A DNA stretch of 64,000 nt from Natronoarchaeum philippinense (GCF_900215575.1 NZ_OBEJ01000002.1:496001-560000), one strand, 5' to 3'. Counted from the stretch's first letter, positions 33,811-42,096 are shown. Numbers and translations are program-made. Notes: generated from the letters alone by a model not told the origin.

Positions 33811-35217
33811 TCAGTACCCTCCGGCTTCGGCGTCGACGACGACTTCCAGATCGAACGGCACGTCGGCCGGGGCGTCGTCGGGCATGAGGTAGCCGACCGC
33901 AAAGGCCGAGTAGACGGTGCCGGCCATCACCTCGACGTCGAACGTCGCGGCGACCTCGCCGTCGTTGTTCTCGGTCGCCGGCCGGACTTCCAGCGTGTAG
34001 CTGCCAGCGGGGACCTCAGCCGTCGCCGCCTCGGCAAACCCGACATCCTCGTACAGCGCGTCGCCGCTTCCAGCGACGGTAACGTCGACTGCGGGCGCGT
34101 CCGGTGAAGTGTGAACGAGACTGACGCGAGCCATCTCGCCCGGATCGCTCAGGTCGTTCTCGTACAACTCGACCGAGAACGGCTGATTCTGCTCGGCGAG
34201 TTCGCCCAGCGCGACGGCGGAGTAGGCACCGCTGGACAGCTCGATCGTCTCGTCGAACACGACCGTCTCGGCGTCGCCGGCGGCGGTGATCATCACGTCG
34301 TGGCTCCCCGTGGCGAGTTCGAGGTAGTCGCTGACGGCGCGGTAGGGCACGTCTTCGAGTACGGCGTCGCCGTCGACGTACACGTCCACGTTCGGCGCGT
34401 CCGGCGACATGTGGGCGGCACGGAGCTGGCTCATCTCCGATCCGGCTTCGGCGTCGACGACCACTTCGAGGTCGAACGGCGCGTCGGCCGGAGCGTCGCC
34501 CGGCGAGAGGTAGCCGACCGCGAACGCCGAGTAGACCGCGCCGGCCATCAGTTCCACGTCGAACGTGGCGACGACCTCGCCGTCGTTGTTCTCGGTCGCC
34601 GGCCGGACCTCCAGCGTGTAGCTTCCCGCCGGTACCTCGGCCGTCGCGGTGCCGCCGAACTCGACACCCTCGAACAGCGCGTCGCCGCTCTCGTGGACAG
34701 TGACATCGACCGCGGGCGCGTCCGGCGAGGCGTGGACGAGCCTGACGCGGGCCATCTCGCCCGGGTCGCTCAGATCGTCTTCGAGCACCACCGGAGCGAA
34801 GGGCTGGTTCTCCTCGGCCAGTTCCCCGAGCGCGGCGACGGTGAAATCGCCCGCCGGGATCTCTAACTGGTCATCGAAGACGACCGTGTCGGCGTCGCCG
34901 GCGGCGGTGATCATCACGTCGTAGGTCCCGGGCGCCAGTTCGAGGTAGTCGCTGACGGCGCGGTAGGGCACGTCTTCGAGCACGGCGTCGCCGTCGACGT
35001 ACACGTCGACGTTCGGCGCGTCCGGCGCGAGGTGGGCGACCCGCAGGTTCGCCATCGTCTCCGCTCCCTCGTCCATCGAGTCGTCGGACTCGTTACCGGC
35101 CGACTCGTTGTTGTCTCCCTCGTCGTCGCCGCCGCCCCCGGTACAGCCCGCCAGCGTCCCCAGAACAACCGCTCCCCCCGTCGTCTTCAGAACCGTTCTG
35201 CGTGTTTGTGCTTGCAT
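33811..35217 (-). CDS. Tat lipoprotein with duplicated DUF4397 domains
   Basis: 468 aa from ATG 35217. The twin-arginine signal (QAQTRRTVLKTTGG) ends in the lipobox LAGC, then a Gly/Asp/Glu/Asn/Ser-rich tether precedes two copies of a DUF4397 unit of 207 residues. Each copy contains two beta-rich halves: RVAHLAPDAPNVDVYVDGD and VRLVHASPDAPAVDVTVHES. The DNA of the halves is strongly similar at a 621-bp period, indicating a fairly recent duplication. It should sit outside the membrane facing the S-layer; an adhesive or structural role is an inference. Confidence 0.85.
   Translation of the reverse strand: MQAQTRRTVLKTTGGAVVLGTLAGCTGGGGDDEGDNNESAGNESDDSMDEGAETMANLRVAHLAPDAPNVDVYVDGDAVLEDVPYRAVSDYLELAPGTYDVMITAAGDADTVVFDDQLEIPAGDFTVAALGELAEENQPFAPVVLEDDLSDPGEMARVRLVHASPDAPAVDVTVHESGDALFEGVEFGGTATAEVPAGSYTLEVRPATENNDGEVVATFDVELMAGAVYSAFAVGYLSPGDAPADAPFDLEVVVDAEAGSEMSQLRAAHMSPDAPNVDVYVDGDAVLEDVPYRAVSDYLELATGSHDVMITAAGDAETVVFDETIELSSGAYSAVALGELAEQNQPFSVELYENDLSDPGEMARVSLVHTSPDAPAVDVTVAGSGDALYEDVGFAEAATAEVPAGSYTLEVRPATENNDGEVAATFDVEVMAGTVYSAFAVGYLMPDDAPADVPFDLEVVVDAEAGGY
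33821..35062 (-). repeat. 621-bp imperfect tandem duplication within the DUF4397 gene
   Basis: For example CCGGCTTCGGCGTCGACGAC occurs at 33821 and at 34442, exactly 621 bp (207 codons) apart. The two copies encode near-identical segments such as DAPNVDVYVDGDAVLEDVPY. Confidence 0.75.
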
Positions 35218-35431
35218 AGCGACGGTTCGAAGGTCCACGTGATATCCTAAAACCTAATGCCGGATTGAATTACCAAAATAGCCACATTCGAACCCAAATT
35301 CGGCAGAGTTTGTGTAGTTATAACGCAAATAAAAATTCGTATGTTTGCAAAAACCAGAGTCACATAGCGCCGCGGTCGTCGTGTTTGCTCAGTCGGTGCG
35401 ACGCCGAAGCCGGGCTGGCGCTGCCGGGGCG
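35218..35431. other. AT-rich spacer before the DUF4397 gene
   Basis: About the first 150 bp are unusually AT-rich for this genome (for example AACGCAAATAAAAATTCG). A GATATCC element lies about 25 nt before the DUF4397 start on the minus strand and is a possible TATA box. No gene is seen. Confidence 0.4.
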
Positions 35432-35986
35432 TCACACCTCGCGGATGACTTCGGCGGGATTCCCGCCGACCACGACGCCGTCGGGCACGTCTTCGGTCAC
35501 GACGGCGCCCGACGCGACGACGGCGTCGTCGCCGACCGAGACGCCCGGGTTCAGCACCGACCGCCCGCCGATCCAGACGCGGTCGCCGACCGTGACCGGT
35601 TCGCCGAACTCGGTGCCGGACGTGCGCTCGACCGGATCGAGCGGGTGGCTCGCAGTGTAGACGTGGACGCCGGGGCCGAGCATGCACTCGTCGCCGAACT
35701 CGATGGCACAGACGTCCAGAAAGACGCAGTCGTAGTTGGCGAAGAAGTCGTCGCCGACGCTGATGTTGTAGCCGTAATCGCAGCGAAACGGCGGCTCGAC
35801 GGTGACGTTCTCGCCGGTCGCGCCCAGTAGGTCGTCGAGTATCGCACGCCGAGCGTCGGCGTCCGCCGGCGCGGTGTCGTTGAACCCGCGGGTTCGTTCC
35901 CGTGCGCGCTGGCGTTCCTCGACCAGCGTCGGATCGGTCGGGTCGTACGACTCGCCCGCGAGCATCTTCGTTTTCTCCGATGGCAC
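35432..35986 (-). CDS. Sugar O-acetyltransferase (maltose acetyltransferase type)
   Basis: 184 aa with GTG 35986 as start (PSEKTKMLAGESYDP is the usual family opening); an ATG at 35962 is an alternative. Left-handed beta-helix repeats with the family signature CMLGPGVHVYTASHPLD, where the His is catalytic, and VWIGGRSVLNPGVSVGDDAVVASGAVV. It transfers acetyl from acetyl-CoA to a sugar hydroxyl. Substrate range cannot be told. It lies 41 nt downstream of purB in the same direction. Confidence 0.88.
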   Translation of the reverse strand: MPSEKTKMLAGESYDPTDPTLVEERQRARERTRGFNDTAPADADARRAILDDLLGATGENVTVEPPFRCDYGYNISVGDDFFANYDCVFLDVCAIEFGDECMLGPGVHVYTASHPLDPVERTSGTEFGEPVTVGDRVWIGGRSVLNPGVSVGDDAVVASGAVVTEDVPDGVVVGGNPAEVIREV

Positions 35987-36027
35987 GATTCGCTGTTTCC
36001 TCGCGGGCAAAAAGAGTCTGTGGAACC

Positions 36028-37407
36028 TTACAGCTCGCCGACGAGGTCGTCGGCCAGTCCGACGTACGTCTCGGGTGAGAGCGCGTGCAGTTCGGTGCGG
36101 GTCTCCTCGTCGACGTCGAGCTCGTCGAACAGCTCCCGGAAGTCCTCGATCGTGACGCGCTCGCCGCGCGTGAGTTCCTTGACCTGCTCGTAGGCGTCCT
36201 CGTGGCCCTCGCGGCGGAGGATCGTCTGGACGGCCTCGCCGATGATCTCGGGCGTGCCCTGCAGATCCTCGCGCATGACCTGCTCGTTGGGGACGACCTT
36301 GTCGAGGCCGTTCTGGAGTTTCGTGTAGCCGATCAGGCAGTGGGCTAACGCGCCGCCGATGTTGCGCTTGACCGTCGAGTCCGAGAGGTCCCGCTGGAGC
36401 CGCGAGGTGGTGACATAATCCGCCAGAAAGTCCAGATCGGAGTTGGCCTTCGAGAGGTTCCCCTCGCTGTTCTCGAAGTCGATCGGGTTGACCTTGTGTG
36501 GCATCGTCGAGGAGCCGGTCTCTCCCTCGACGGCCTCTTGGCCGAGATAGCGCTGGCTGACGTACAGCCAGATGTCGAGGTCAAGATCGAGCATGACGGT
36601 GTTGACGCGGCCGAGCGCGTCGAACAGCGCCGCCAGATCGTCGCAGGGGTTGACCTGCGTCGTGAGCGCGGTGTACTCCAGCCCGAGTCGGTCGACGAAG
36701 TCGCCGGCGAACTCCTGCCAGTCGACCTCGGGGTACGCCGCGACGTGGGCGGCGAACGTGCCGCTGGCGCCGCCGAGTTTGCCCGAGAGACCGTCTTTGG
36801 CCTGCTTGACCTGCCCGACTGCACGGCCGACGCGGGCGGCGTAGACGGCCATCTCCTTGCCGAACGTGGTCGGCGTGGCGGGCTGGCCGTGGGTCCGGGC
36901 GAGCATCGGCACGTCCCGGTACTCGCGGGCGAGTTTCGTCAGCGCGTTCTGGACGCTCGTGAGTTCGGGGACGATCACCTCTTCCATGGCGTCCCGGACG
37001 AGCAGTCGGTGTGCGAGGTTGTTCACGTCCTCGCTGGTGAGCCCGAAGTGAATCCACGGCGAGACGCGGTCGAGATCGTCGGGGAGGTGATGCCGGATGA
37101 AATACTCGACGGCCTTGACGTCGTGGTTCGTCGCCGAGAAGTCGGCGTACCCCTCCGTCTCCAGTTGCTTGACGACCTTGGCGTCTTCCTCGGTGAAGTT
37201 CTTGTACAGCGCCCGCAGCGTCGCGCGGTCCTGCGTGTCGAGCGCGAGGTCGGTCTCCTCTAAGTCCGCCAACGCGATCAGGTACTCGACCTCGACGCGG
37301 ATCCGGGCGCGCATCAGCCCCGCCTCGCTGGCGTAGGGCGAGAGCGGTGCGGTCCGGCCGGCGTAGCGTCCGTCGAGCGGCGAGACGGCGTACAGCGACT
37401 CTGTCAT
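36028..37407 (-). CDS. purB: Adenylosuccinate lyase
   Basis: 459 aa from ATG 37407. The fumarase/aspartase superfamily signature SSTMPHKVNPIDFEN is present, as are TSEDVNN, the catalytic-region THGQPATPTTFGKE and QRDLSDSTVKRN. Length and the start (SLYAVSPLDGRYAG) match the longer, E. coli-like PurB subfamily. It acts twice in purine synthesis: SAICAR to AICAR and adenylosuccinate to AMP. It is divergent from the purN/AICAR-transformylase fusion, which uses the AICAR it makes. Confidence 0.96.
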   Translation of the reverse strand: MTESLYAVSPLDGRYAGRTAPLSPYASEAGLMRARIRVEVEYLIALADLEETDLALDTQDRATLRALYKNFTEEDAKVVKQLETEGYADFSATNHDVKAVEYFIRHHLPDDLDRVSPWIHFGLTSEDVNNLAHRLLVRDAMEEVIVPELTSVQNALTKLAREYRDVPMLARTHGQPATPTTFGKEMAVYAARVGRAVGQVKQAKDGLSGKLGGASGTFAAHVAAYPEVDWQEFAGDFVDRLGLEYTALTTQVNPCDDLAALFDALGRVNTVMLDLDLDIWLYVSQRYLGQEAVEGETGSSTMPHKVNPIDFENSEGNLSKANSDLDFLADYVTTSRLQRDLSDSTVKRNIGGALAHCLIGYTKLQNGLDKVVPNEQVMREDLQGTPEIIGEAVQTILRREGHEDAYEQVKELTRGERVTIEDFRELFDELDVDEETRTELHALSPETYVGLADDLVGEL

Positions 37408-37576
37408 GAGTTAGGCTGTCCCGTCGGGGACAAAAAGCGTGTCGGAACGTGAGAACCACAGACGTGGATATTTCTACGGACAGTATCGGCTACGAAGGGT
37501 AAATATATCCACAAATGTGCATATTTCGGCCGATCGTATCGCAACTACTTTTGTCTCCGCGTTCGCCGCTTCGAAT
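37408..37576. promoter_or_regulatory. Divergent purB/purNH control region with AT-rich inverted repeats
   Basis: GTGGATA (37464-37470) pairs with TATCCAC (37506-37512), and AAATAT (37501-37506) pairs with ATATTT (37521-37526). A CTTTTTG on the minus strand about 25 nt before purB is a likely TATA box. These AT-rich repeats in the middle of a divergent purine pair look like binding sites for a purine regulator or a divergent core promoter. Confidence 0.45.
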
Positions 37577-39226
37577 ATGACACGGATCGCTGGCCTGGCG
37601 AGTAATCGCGGACGAAACCTGCTGCACATCGACGATCTCGCGCCCGGCGGGGCCGAGCTCGCGGTCGTGCTGACCAACGACGCCGACGCGCCGGTCCTCG
37701 ACGCGGCCGCCGAGCGCGGGATTCCCACCGAAGTCGTCGAGCGCGACGACGGCGAGTCCCGGCAGGCCCACGAGGAGCGCATCAACGAGGCGCTGGCCGA
37801 GCACGATTTCGATCTGGTCTGTCTCGACGGGTACATGCGCATCCTCACGGACACGTTCCTCGACGCCCAGCCCGAGACGCTGAACGTCCACCCCTCCTTG
37901 CTGCCCTCGTTCCCCGGCATGGACGCGTGGGGCGACGCGATAGAGGCCGGCGTCGACGTGACCGGCTGTACCGTCCACGTCGTCACGGACGCCACCGACG
38001 AGGATGGCGAGGTCGTCGAATCGGAGGTCGACGGCGGCCCGATCGTCACCCAAGAGCCGATCCCGATCTACGAGGGCGACGACGCCGACGGGCTGGCCGA
38101 CCGGGTGCTCTACGAGGGCGAGTTCAAGGCCTACCCCCGCGCAGTGCAGTGGTTCGCGGAAGACCGCGTCGAGGTCGACTACGAGAACGGCGTCGTCCAC
38201 ACGCCCGAAGACGACGAGGACCTCCCGGCGCGCTTTCTCGCCACCGGCGATCAGGTCGCCGATCTCCGGTACGGCGAGAACCCCCATCAGGACGCCGCGG
38301 CGTACGCCGACTACTCCTGCGAGGAGGCCTCGGTCCTGAACGCGGACCAGCTCAACGAGGGCGCCAAGAGCCTCTCCTATAACAACTACAACGACGCCGA
38401 CGCCGCGCTGAACCTCGTCAAGGAGTACGACGACCCCGCCGCCGCGGTGATCAAACACACCAACCCCGCCGGCGCTGCGGTCGCCGACACGCTTGCCGAC
38501 GCCTACCGCGACGCGCTCTCGACCGACGCCAAGAGCGCCTTCGGCGGCATCGTCGCGCTGAACCGCGAGTGCGACGCCGAAACCGCCGCGGAGATCACCG
38601 ACTCGTTCAAGGAGGTCGTCGTCGCGCCGGGCTACACCGACGACGCCCTCGACGAACTGTTCGAGAAGGACAACCTGCGCGTGCTCGATGTGGGGCACGG
38701 GGACGGTCGGACGGGCGAGTCCGACCGGTCCGCTCTCGACACGCCCGTCGAGCACCACACCGAAAAGCGCCTCGCCGGCGGCCGCCTCGTGCAAGAGCGC
38801 GACCGCCAGTCGCTCTCGCGCGAGGACCTCGAAGTCGTCACCGAGCGCGAGCCGACCGACGAGCAGTTCGAGTCGCTGCTCTTCGCGTGGCAGACGATCA
38901 AGCACGTCAAGTCCAACGCGATTCTCTTTGCCGACGGCACCGAGACGGTCGGCGTCGGCGCCGGGCAGGTCTCCCGCGTCGACGCGGTCGAAATCGCCAA
39001 GATGAAAGCCGACTCGGACGCCGAAGGTAAGGACGCCGACGGCGCCGTGATGGCATCGGACGCCTTCTTCCCGTTCCCGGACGCCCTCGAACTCGCCGCC
39101 GAGGCCGGTATCGAGGCCGTCATCCAGCCCGGCGGCTCCGTGAACGACGAGGACGTGATCGAGGCCGCCGACGAGCACGACGTTGCGATGGTCATGACCG
39201 GTCAGCGGTGCTTCCGGCACGACTAA
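37577..39226 (+). CDS. PurN-AICAR transformylase fusion (PurH without cyclohydrolase)
   Basis: 549 aa from ATG 37577; the upstream open frame is unrelated. Residues 1-200 are a GAR transformylase (RIAGLASNRGRN, NVHPSLLPSFPGMDAW with the catalytic His and Asp region). Residues 225-549 are the AICAR transformylase part of PurH (RYGENPHQDAAAY, KSLSYNNYNDADAAL, AVIKHTNPAGAA, HVKSNAILFADG, VIQPGGSVND). The N-terminal IMP cyclohydrolase domain of bacterial PurH is absent and replaced by PurN, so IMP closure needs another enzyme. Two hairpins (38705-38752) lie inside the gene. Confidence 0.92.
   Translation: MTRIAGLASNRGRNLLHIDDLAPGGAELAVVLTNDADAPVLDAAAERGIPTEVVERDDGESRQAHEERINEALAEHDFDLVCLDGYMRILTDTFLDAQPETLNVHPSLLPSFPGMDAWGDAIEAGVDVTGCTVHVVTDATDEDGEVVESEVDGGPIVTQEPIPIYEGDDADGLADRVLYEGEFKAYPRAVQWFAEDRVEVDYENGVVHTPEDDEDLPARFLATGDQVADLRYGENPHQDAAAYADYSCEEASVLNADQLNEGAKSLSYNNYNDADAALNLVKEYDDPAAAVIKHTNPAGAAVADTLADAYRDALSTDAKSAFGGIVALNRECDAETAAEITDSFKEVVVAPGYTDDALDELFEKDNLRVLDVGHGDGRTGESDRSALDTPVEHHTEKRLAGGRLVQERDRQSLSREDLEVVTEREPTDEQFESLLFAWQTIKHVKSNAILFADGTETVGVGAGQVSRVDAVEIAKMKADSDAEGKDADGAVMASDAFFPFPDALELAAEAGIEAVIQPGGSVNDEDVIEAADEHDVAMVMTGQRCFRHD
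38705..38752. repeat. Two hexaloop palindromes inside the purN/AICAR-transformylase gene
   Basis: GGTCGGAC (38705-38712) and GTCCGACC (38719-38726) form an 8-bp stem with loop GGGCGA; CTCGAC (38735-38740) and GTCGAG (38747-38752) form a 6-bp stem with loop ACGCCC. They encode a Gly/Asp/Ser-rich segment (GHGDGRTGESDRSALD) of the transformylase domain. Confidence 0.55.
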
Positions 39227-39500
39227 CAGGAGTGTCTGAAATTCGCAGGGCGAGCGTAGCGAGTCCTGCGGCGTTTCAGGCATAACTGAGCGATAAGCGA
39301 AGGAATGCCGGAAGCTCGAAAGACGACCGAAGGGAGTCTTTCGGTGTTTCCGGCACGACTAACGGGAGTGGCGGAAGCCCGTCAGAGCAAGCTCTGACGG
39401 TGCTTTAGACACGATTGAGCGCTAGCGATTGAGTGTCTAAAGTTCGCTGGGCGAACGCTGTGAGCTAGCAGTATTTTAGATACGATTGAGTGTCCGAAGC
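39212..39500. repeat. Array of nested palindromes after the purN/AICAR-transformylase gene
   Basis: Five hairpin units follow the stop codon. Unit 1: outer arms CTGAAA/TTTCAG around CGCAGGGC/GTCCTGCG (39236-39279). Unit 2: GCCGGAA/TTCCGGC around CGAAAGAC/GTCTTTCG (39307-39354). Unit 3: CCGTCAGAGC/GCTCTGACGG (39379-39400). Unit 4: CTTTAGACA/TGTCTAAAG (39403-39442). Unit 5: TCTAAA/TTTAGA around a degenerate stem (39436-39480). Inner loops of units 1, 2 and 5 are 11 nt (GAGCGTAGCGA, GACCGAAGGGA, GAACGCTGTGA). Between units a motif like CACGAYTRA recurs. The gene end itself is duplicated at 39350. Confidence 0.8.
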
Positions 39501-39537
39501 CGGCGCGCCACGCCGACGCGACAACCCGCCCCGCCGG

Positions 39538-39972
39538 TCACTCAGTTTCGTGTACCACGACCACGGTCATCGGGGCGTTACGAACCACTTTCTCGGCGAC
39601 ACTCCCGAACAACAGTCGGCCCGCCCGATCTCGGCCGTGGCTGCCCATAACGATCTGGTCGATGTCGTTTTCGATGGCGTAGTCGACGATCTCCCGACCG
39701 GCGTCGCCCGTCTCAACTGTCGTATCGACCTCTCGGTCGCGCTCGTCGGCGGTCTCGGTGATGCCGTCGAGCAGTTCGCGGGCCTGCGTCGTCGCGTTGT
39801 CGTACCCCGGGAGTCCCGTGTCGGAGTCGGAAAACGCCGCCCAGTACCCCTCCGGGAGGTGAATGACGTGCAGCGCCGTGATCGCGGCGTCGGGAAACTC
39901 GTCGAGCGCGTACTCGAACGCGGCCGCCGACTGGGGCGACTCGTCGACCGGTACCAGAATGCTCTCGATCAT
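39538..39972 (-). CDS. UspA-family universal stress protein
   Basis: 144 aa from ATG 39972. ILVPVDESPQSAAAFEYAL starts the fold, and the ATP-binding loop is well preserved: VMGSHGRDRAGRLLFGSVAEKVVRNAPMTVVVV fits G-x2-G-x9-G(S). It should bind ATP, unlike the degenerate Usp at 1480. It ends next to the palindrome array, which may act as a shared terminator for this gene and the fusion gene. Confidence 0.9.
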   Translation of the reverse strand: MIESILVPVDESPQSAAAFEYALDEFPDAAITALHVIHLPEGYWAAFSDSDTGLPGYDNATTQARELLDGITETADERDREVDTTVETGDAGREIVDYAIENDIDQIVMGSHGRDRAGRLLFGSVAEKVVRNAPMTVVVVHETE

Positions 39973-40090
39973 GTGTCTCGGTAACGACGGACGAGAACTT
40001 ATACGCGGACGCCGCATCGTCCGGCCGCCGTCGACGCCGAGGTACGGCGTCGCCCGAGAGCTTTTACCGATTGCCGCTCACCTGCCGGAT

Positions 40091-40873
40091 ATGCCAGACC
40101 TGTCTGCGTGTTACTTCTGTGGCGCCGCCGCTGACGCCCCGGTCCGGGAGTACGATGTCGTGCCGGACGACTCGCTCCGGTCGACGGCGATGCTGTGCTC
40201 CGGGTGCCGGAAAAAGCTCGAAACAGTCCTCTCGTCGGCCGTGCGGGGCGCGCGCCCCTCCGACCAGCCGCTCGACGTGACACTCGACTCGGTCGACGGC
40301 GACGCGGACGCGTCGGCGTCTGCCCTCGAGACCGAGAGCGGAGCCGGTCTCGCAGCGGCCGAGCAGAGTGGTGACGCCTCGGCATCGCCTCCTGTGGCCG
40401 GCGACGACGGCGAGACATCCGATCCATCAGCTGAATCCGAGGATACGCCAGACCCACTCGCCGGGTCGACCGATGACTCGACAACCGAAGGGATCGTGTT
40501 CGACGCCGAAGCCGACGCGTCGGCGTCCGGCAGCGACGACAGCGAGGAAGTGGCTGCAGGCGAGGACGGCGATGCACATGGCGACGACGCCGCGGCGTCC
40601 GGGGCGGCCGAAACGCCAGAATCGGCCGGCGCGGCCGCATCGGCGTCGAACGAGCGCCAGCCCGACGCCGACATCGAGCGTCCCGACACGGACACGTACA
40701 ACCGCGTCGTTCGACTGCTCCAGAACCGCGAGTTCCCCGTGAATCGCTCGGAGTTCTCGGAGTTGGCGTCCTCGGCGTACGACATCCCGGCCGACGAGTG
40801 CGCGCGCGTGATCGACTACGCGATCTATCGGGGCGAACTCGTCGAGGAGAGCGGGATGCTGAAACAGCCCTGA
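40091..40873 (+). CDS. Zinc-finger / acidic linker / winged-helix-like haloarchaeal protein
   Basis: 260 aa from ATG 40091. Residues 8-45 hold two cysteine pairs (CYFCGAA and LCSGCRKK), a treble-clef-like zinc site. Residues 60-195 are low complexity, rich in Asp, Glu, Ser and Ala. The last 60 residues (YNRVVRLLQNREFPVNRSEFSELASSAYD ... YAIYRGELVEE) look like a small helical or winged-helix domain. The layout suggests a DNA- or RNA-binding protein with a flexible tether. No family name is recognised. Confidence 0.72.
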   Translation: MPDLSACYFCGAAADAPVREYDVVPDDSLRSTAMLCSGCRKKLETVLSSAVRGARPSDQPLDVTLDSVDGDADASASALETESGAGLAAAEQSGDASASPPVAGDDGETSDPSAESEDTPDPLAGSTDDSTTEGIVFDAEADASASGSDDSEEVAAGEDGDAHGDDAAASGAAETPESAGAAASASNERQPDADIERPDTDTYNRVVRLLQNREFPVNRSEFSELASSAYDIPADECARVIDYAIYRGELVEESGMLKQP

Positions 40874-40911
40874 TCGGGTGCTGGTTCTGTAGAAGCGGTT
40901 CGACGCCGCGC

Positions 40912-41496
40912 TCAAGCGATGTCGCGGTCGACCCGTTCGGGCGCGCGCCAGTCGGTCGTGAGTTCCAGCAGGTCGACGACGATCCGGCCCGTGGCGCCCC
41001 AGACGGTGTAGCCGTCGACGTGGAAGTAGTGGATCACGATGTCGCCGTAGTGTGGGTGCTCGCGCCGCTCGTACTCGTAGTTCTCGGGGTCGAGTAAGCC
41101 AGAGAGAGGCAACACCGCGATCTCGGCAACTTCGCGCTCGTCGGCGACGTAGGTGCGGTCGGGGACGCGGGCGACGAAGGGCGTGACGGCGTACTCGGTG
41201 ATCGTCCGGATGTCATCGAGTTGGCCGATCACGTCGGCCTCGTCGGGGACTAGCCCGATCTCCTCGTTGGCCTCCCGGAGGGCGGTCGCGCGGATCGACT
41301 CGTCGACCGACTCGCGGCCGCCGCCGGGGAAACTCATCTGACCGGGATGCTCGCCGAGGTGGTCGGCCCGCTTGGTGAAGAGGAGGTAGTGCTCGTCGCC
41401 GCGCTCGATCACGGGCGCGAGCACTGCCGCGTCGTAGGGCTCGTCGGGGATCTCGCGGGGCTCGTGCTCGGCCGCCCGATCAAGGTCCATTCGCAT
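40912..41496 (-). CDS. Nudix hydrolase, CoA pyrophosphatase type
   Basis: 194 aa from ATG 41496 (or 41490). The Nudix box is GGGRESVDESIRATALREANEEIGL, nearly canonical, preceded by the CoA-family segment LLFTKRADHLGEHPGQMSFP. Members hydrolyse CoA or related nucleotides into 3',5'-ADP and phosphopantetheine. The last 40 residues (YFHVDGYTVWGATGRIVVDLLEL) are also typical. It faces the zinc-finger protein gene tail to tail. Confidence 0.88.
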   Translation of the reverse strand: MRMDLDRAAEHEPREIPDEPYDAAVLAPVIERGDEHYLLFTKRADHLGEHPGQMSFPGGGRESVDESIRATALREANEEIGLVPDEADVIGQLDDIRTITEYAVTPFVARVPDRTYVADEREVAEIAVLPLSGLLDPENYEYERREHPHYGDIVIHYFHVDGYTVWGATGRIVVDLLELTTDWRAPERVDRDIA

Positions 41497-41562
41497 CGAC
41501 TCGGCTGTGCTACGTGCTCCGGAGTGAAAGCGTTTCAGAATCCGCCGTGACGCCGCGGGCGT

Positions 41563-42036
41563 TCAGGCGTCCGCGAGCGCGGCGTCGAGACGGCCGCGCA
41601 CGTCGCCGAGATCGACCGGCGCCCACGCCTCGGCGTCGTAGGTAACGTCGATGAGTCGCTCGATCCGGTCGGCGTCGCCCCCGTCGGTCGCCGCGTCGGC
41701 GTCCGATCGAATGCGGTCGGCGACCTGCTCGCCAAGCCGGGCCCGGTCGGGCGACCGGTCGGGAACGTCCATGATGTGGGGCAGATCCTCGGCGTGCTCT
41801 GGCTCGGCGGGAAACGCCGCCGGCCCCGAGACCAGCAGGTCGGCGTCGTCCGGGCGCTCGTAGCGCACCAGAAAGTACCGCTCGACGGCGGTTTCGATCG
41901 ACGCGGCGACGGCGTCCTCGTCGGGGTCGTCCCCCCGGCGGGCGCCGAGTTCGATCATCGCTTGGGAGAGTTCCGTGCGAGTCAGTCCGCCAAAGAGGTC
42001 GACCACGCCAGCGAGTTCGTCCAGCGTCGCGCTCAT
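41563..42036 (-). CDS. DUF7109-like haloarchaeal protein
   Basis: 157 aa from ATG 42036. The first half is helical (LDELAGVVDLFGGLTRTELSQAMIELGARRG), followed by a possible winged segment (IETAVERYFLVRYERPD) and a glycine/proline-rich part. Opening residues resemble a family I recall as DUF7109. No enzymatic motif. It is 60 nt downstream of the glycosyltransferase gene and may be in the same unit. Confidence 0.65.
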   Translation of the reverse strand: MSATLDELAGVVDLFGGLTRTELSQAMIELGARRGDDPDEDAVAASIETAVERYFLVRYERPDDADLLVSGPAAFPAEPEHAEDLPHIMDVPDRSPDRARLGEQVADRIRSDADAATDGGDADRIERLIDVTYDAEAWAPVDLGDVRGRLDAALADA

Positions 42037-42096
42037 GGCGGTGGGTCACGGCGGAGGTTCAAAGCGTTTTCTCGTCGAAGGACCGCCGGCGGCCGC

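Noticed and set aside
39212-39500. Palindrome array considered as a CRISPR
   Set aside because: Units are nested inverted repeats of varying sequence, not identical direct repeats with unique spacers of uniform length, and no cas gene is near.
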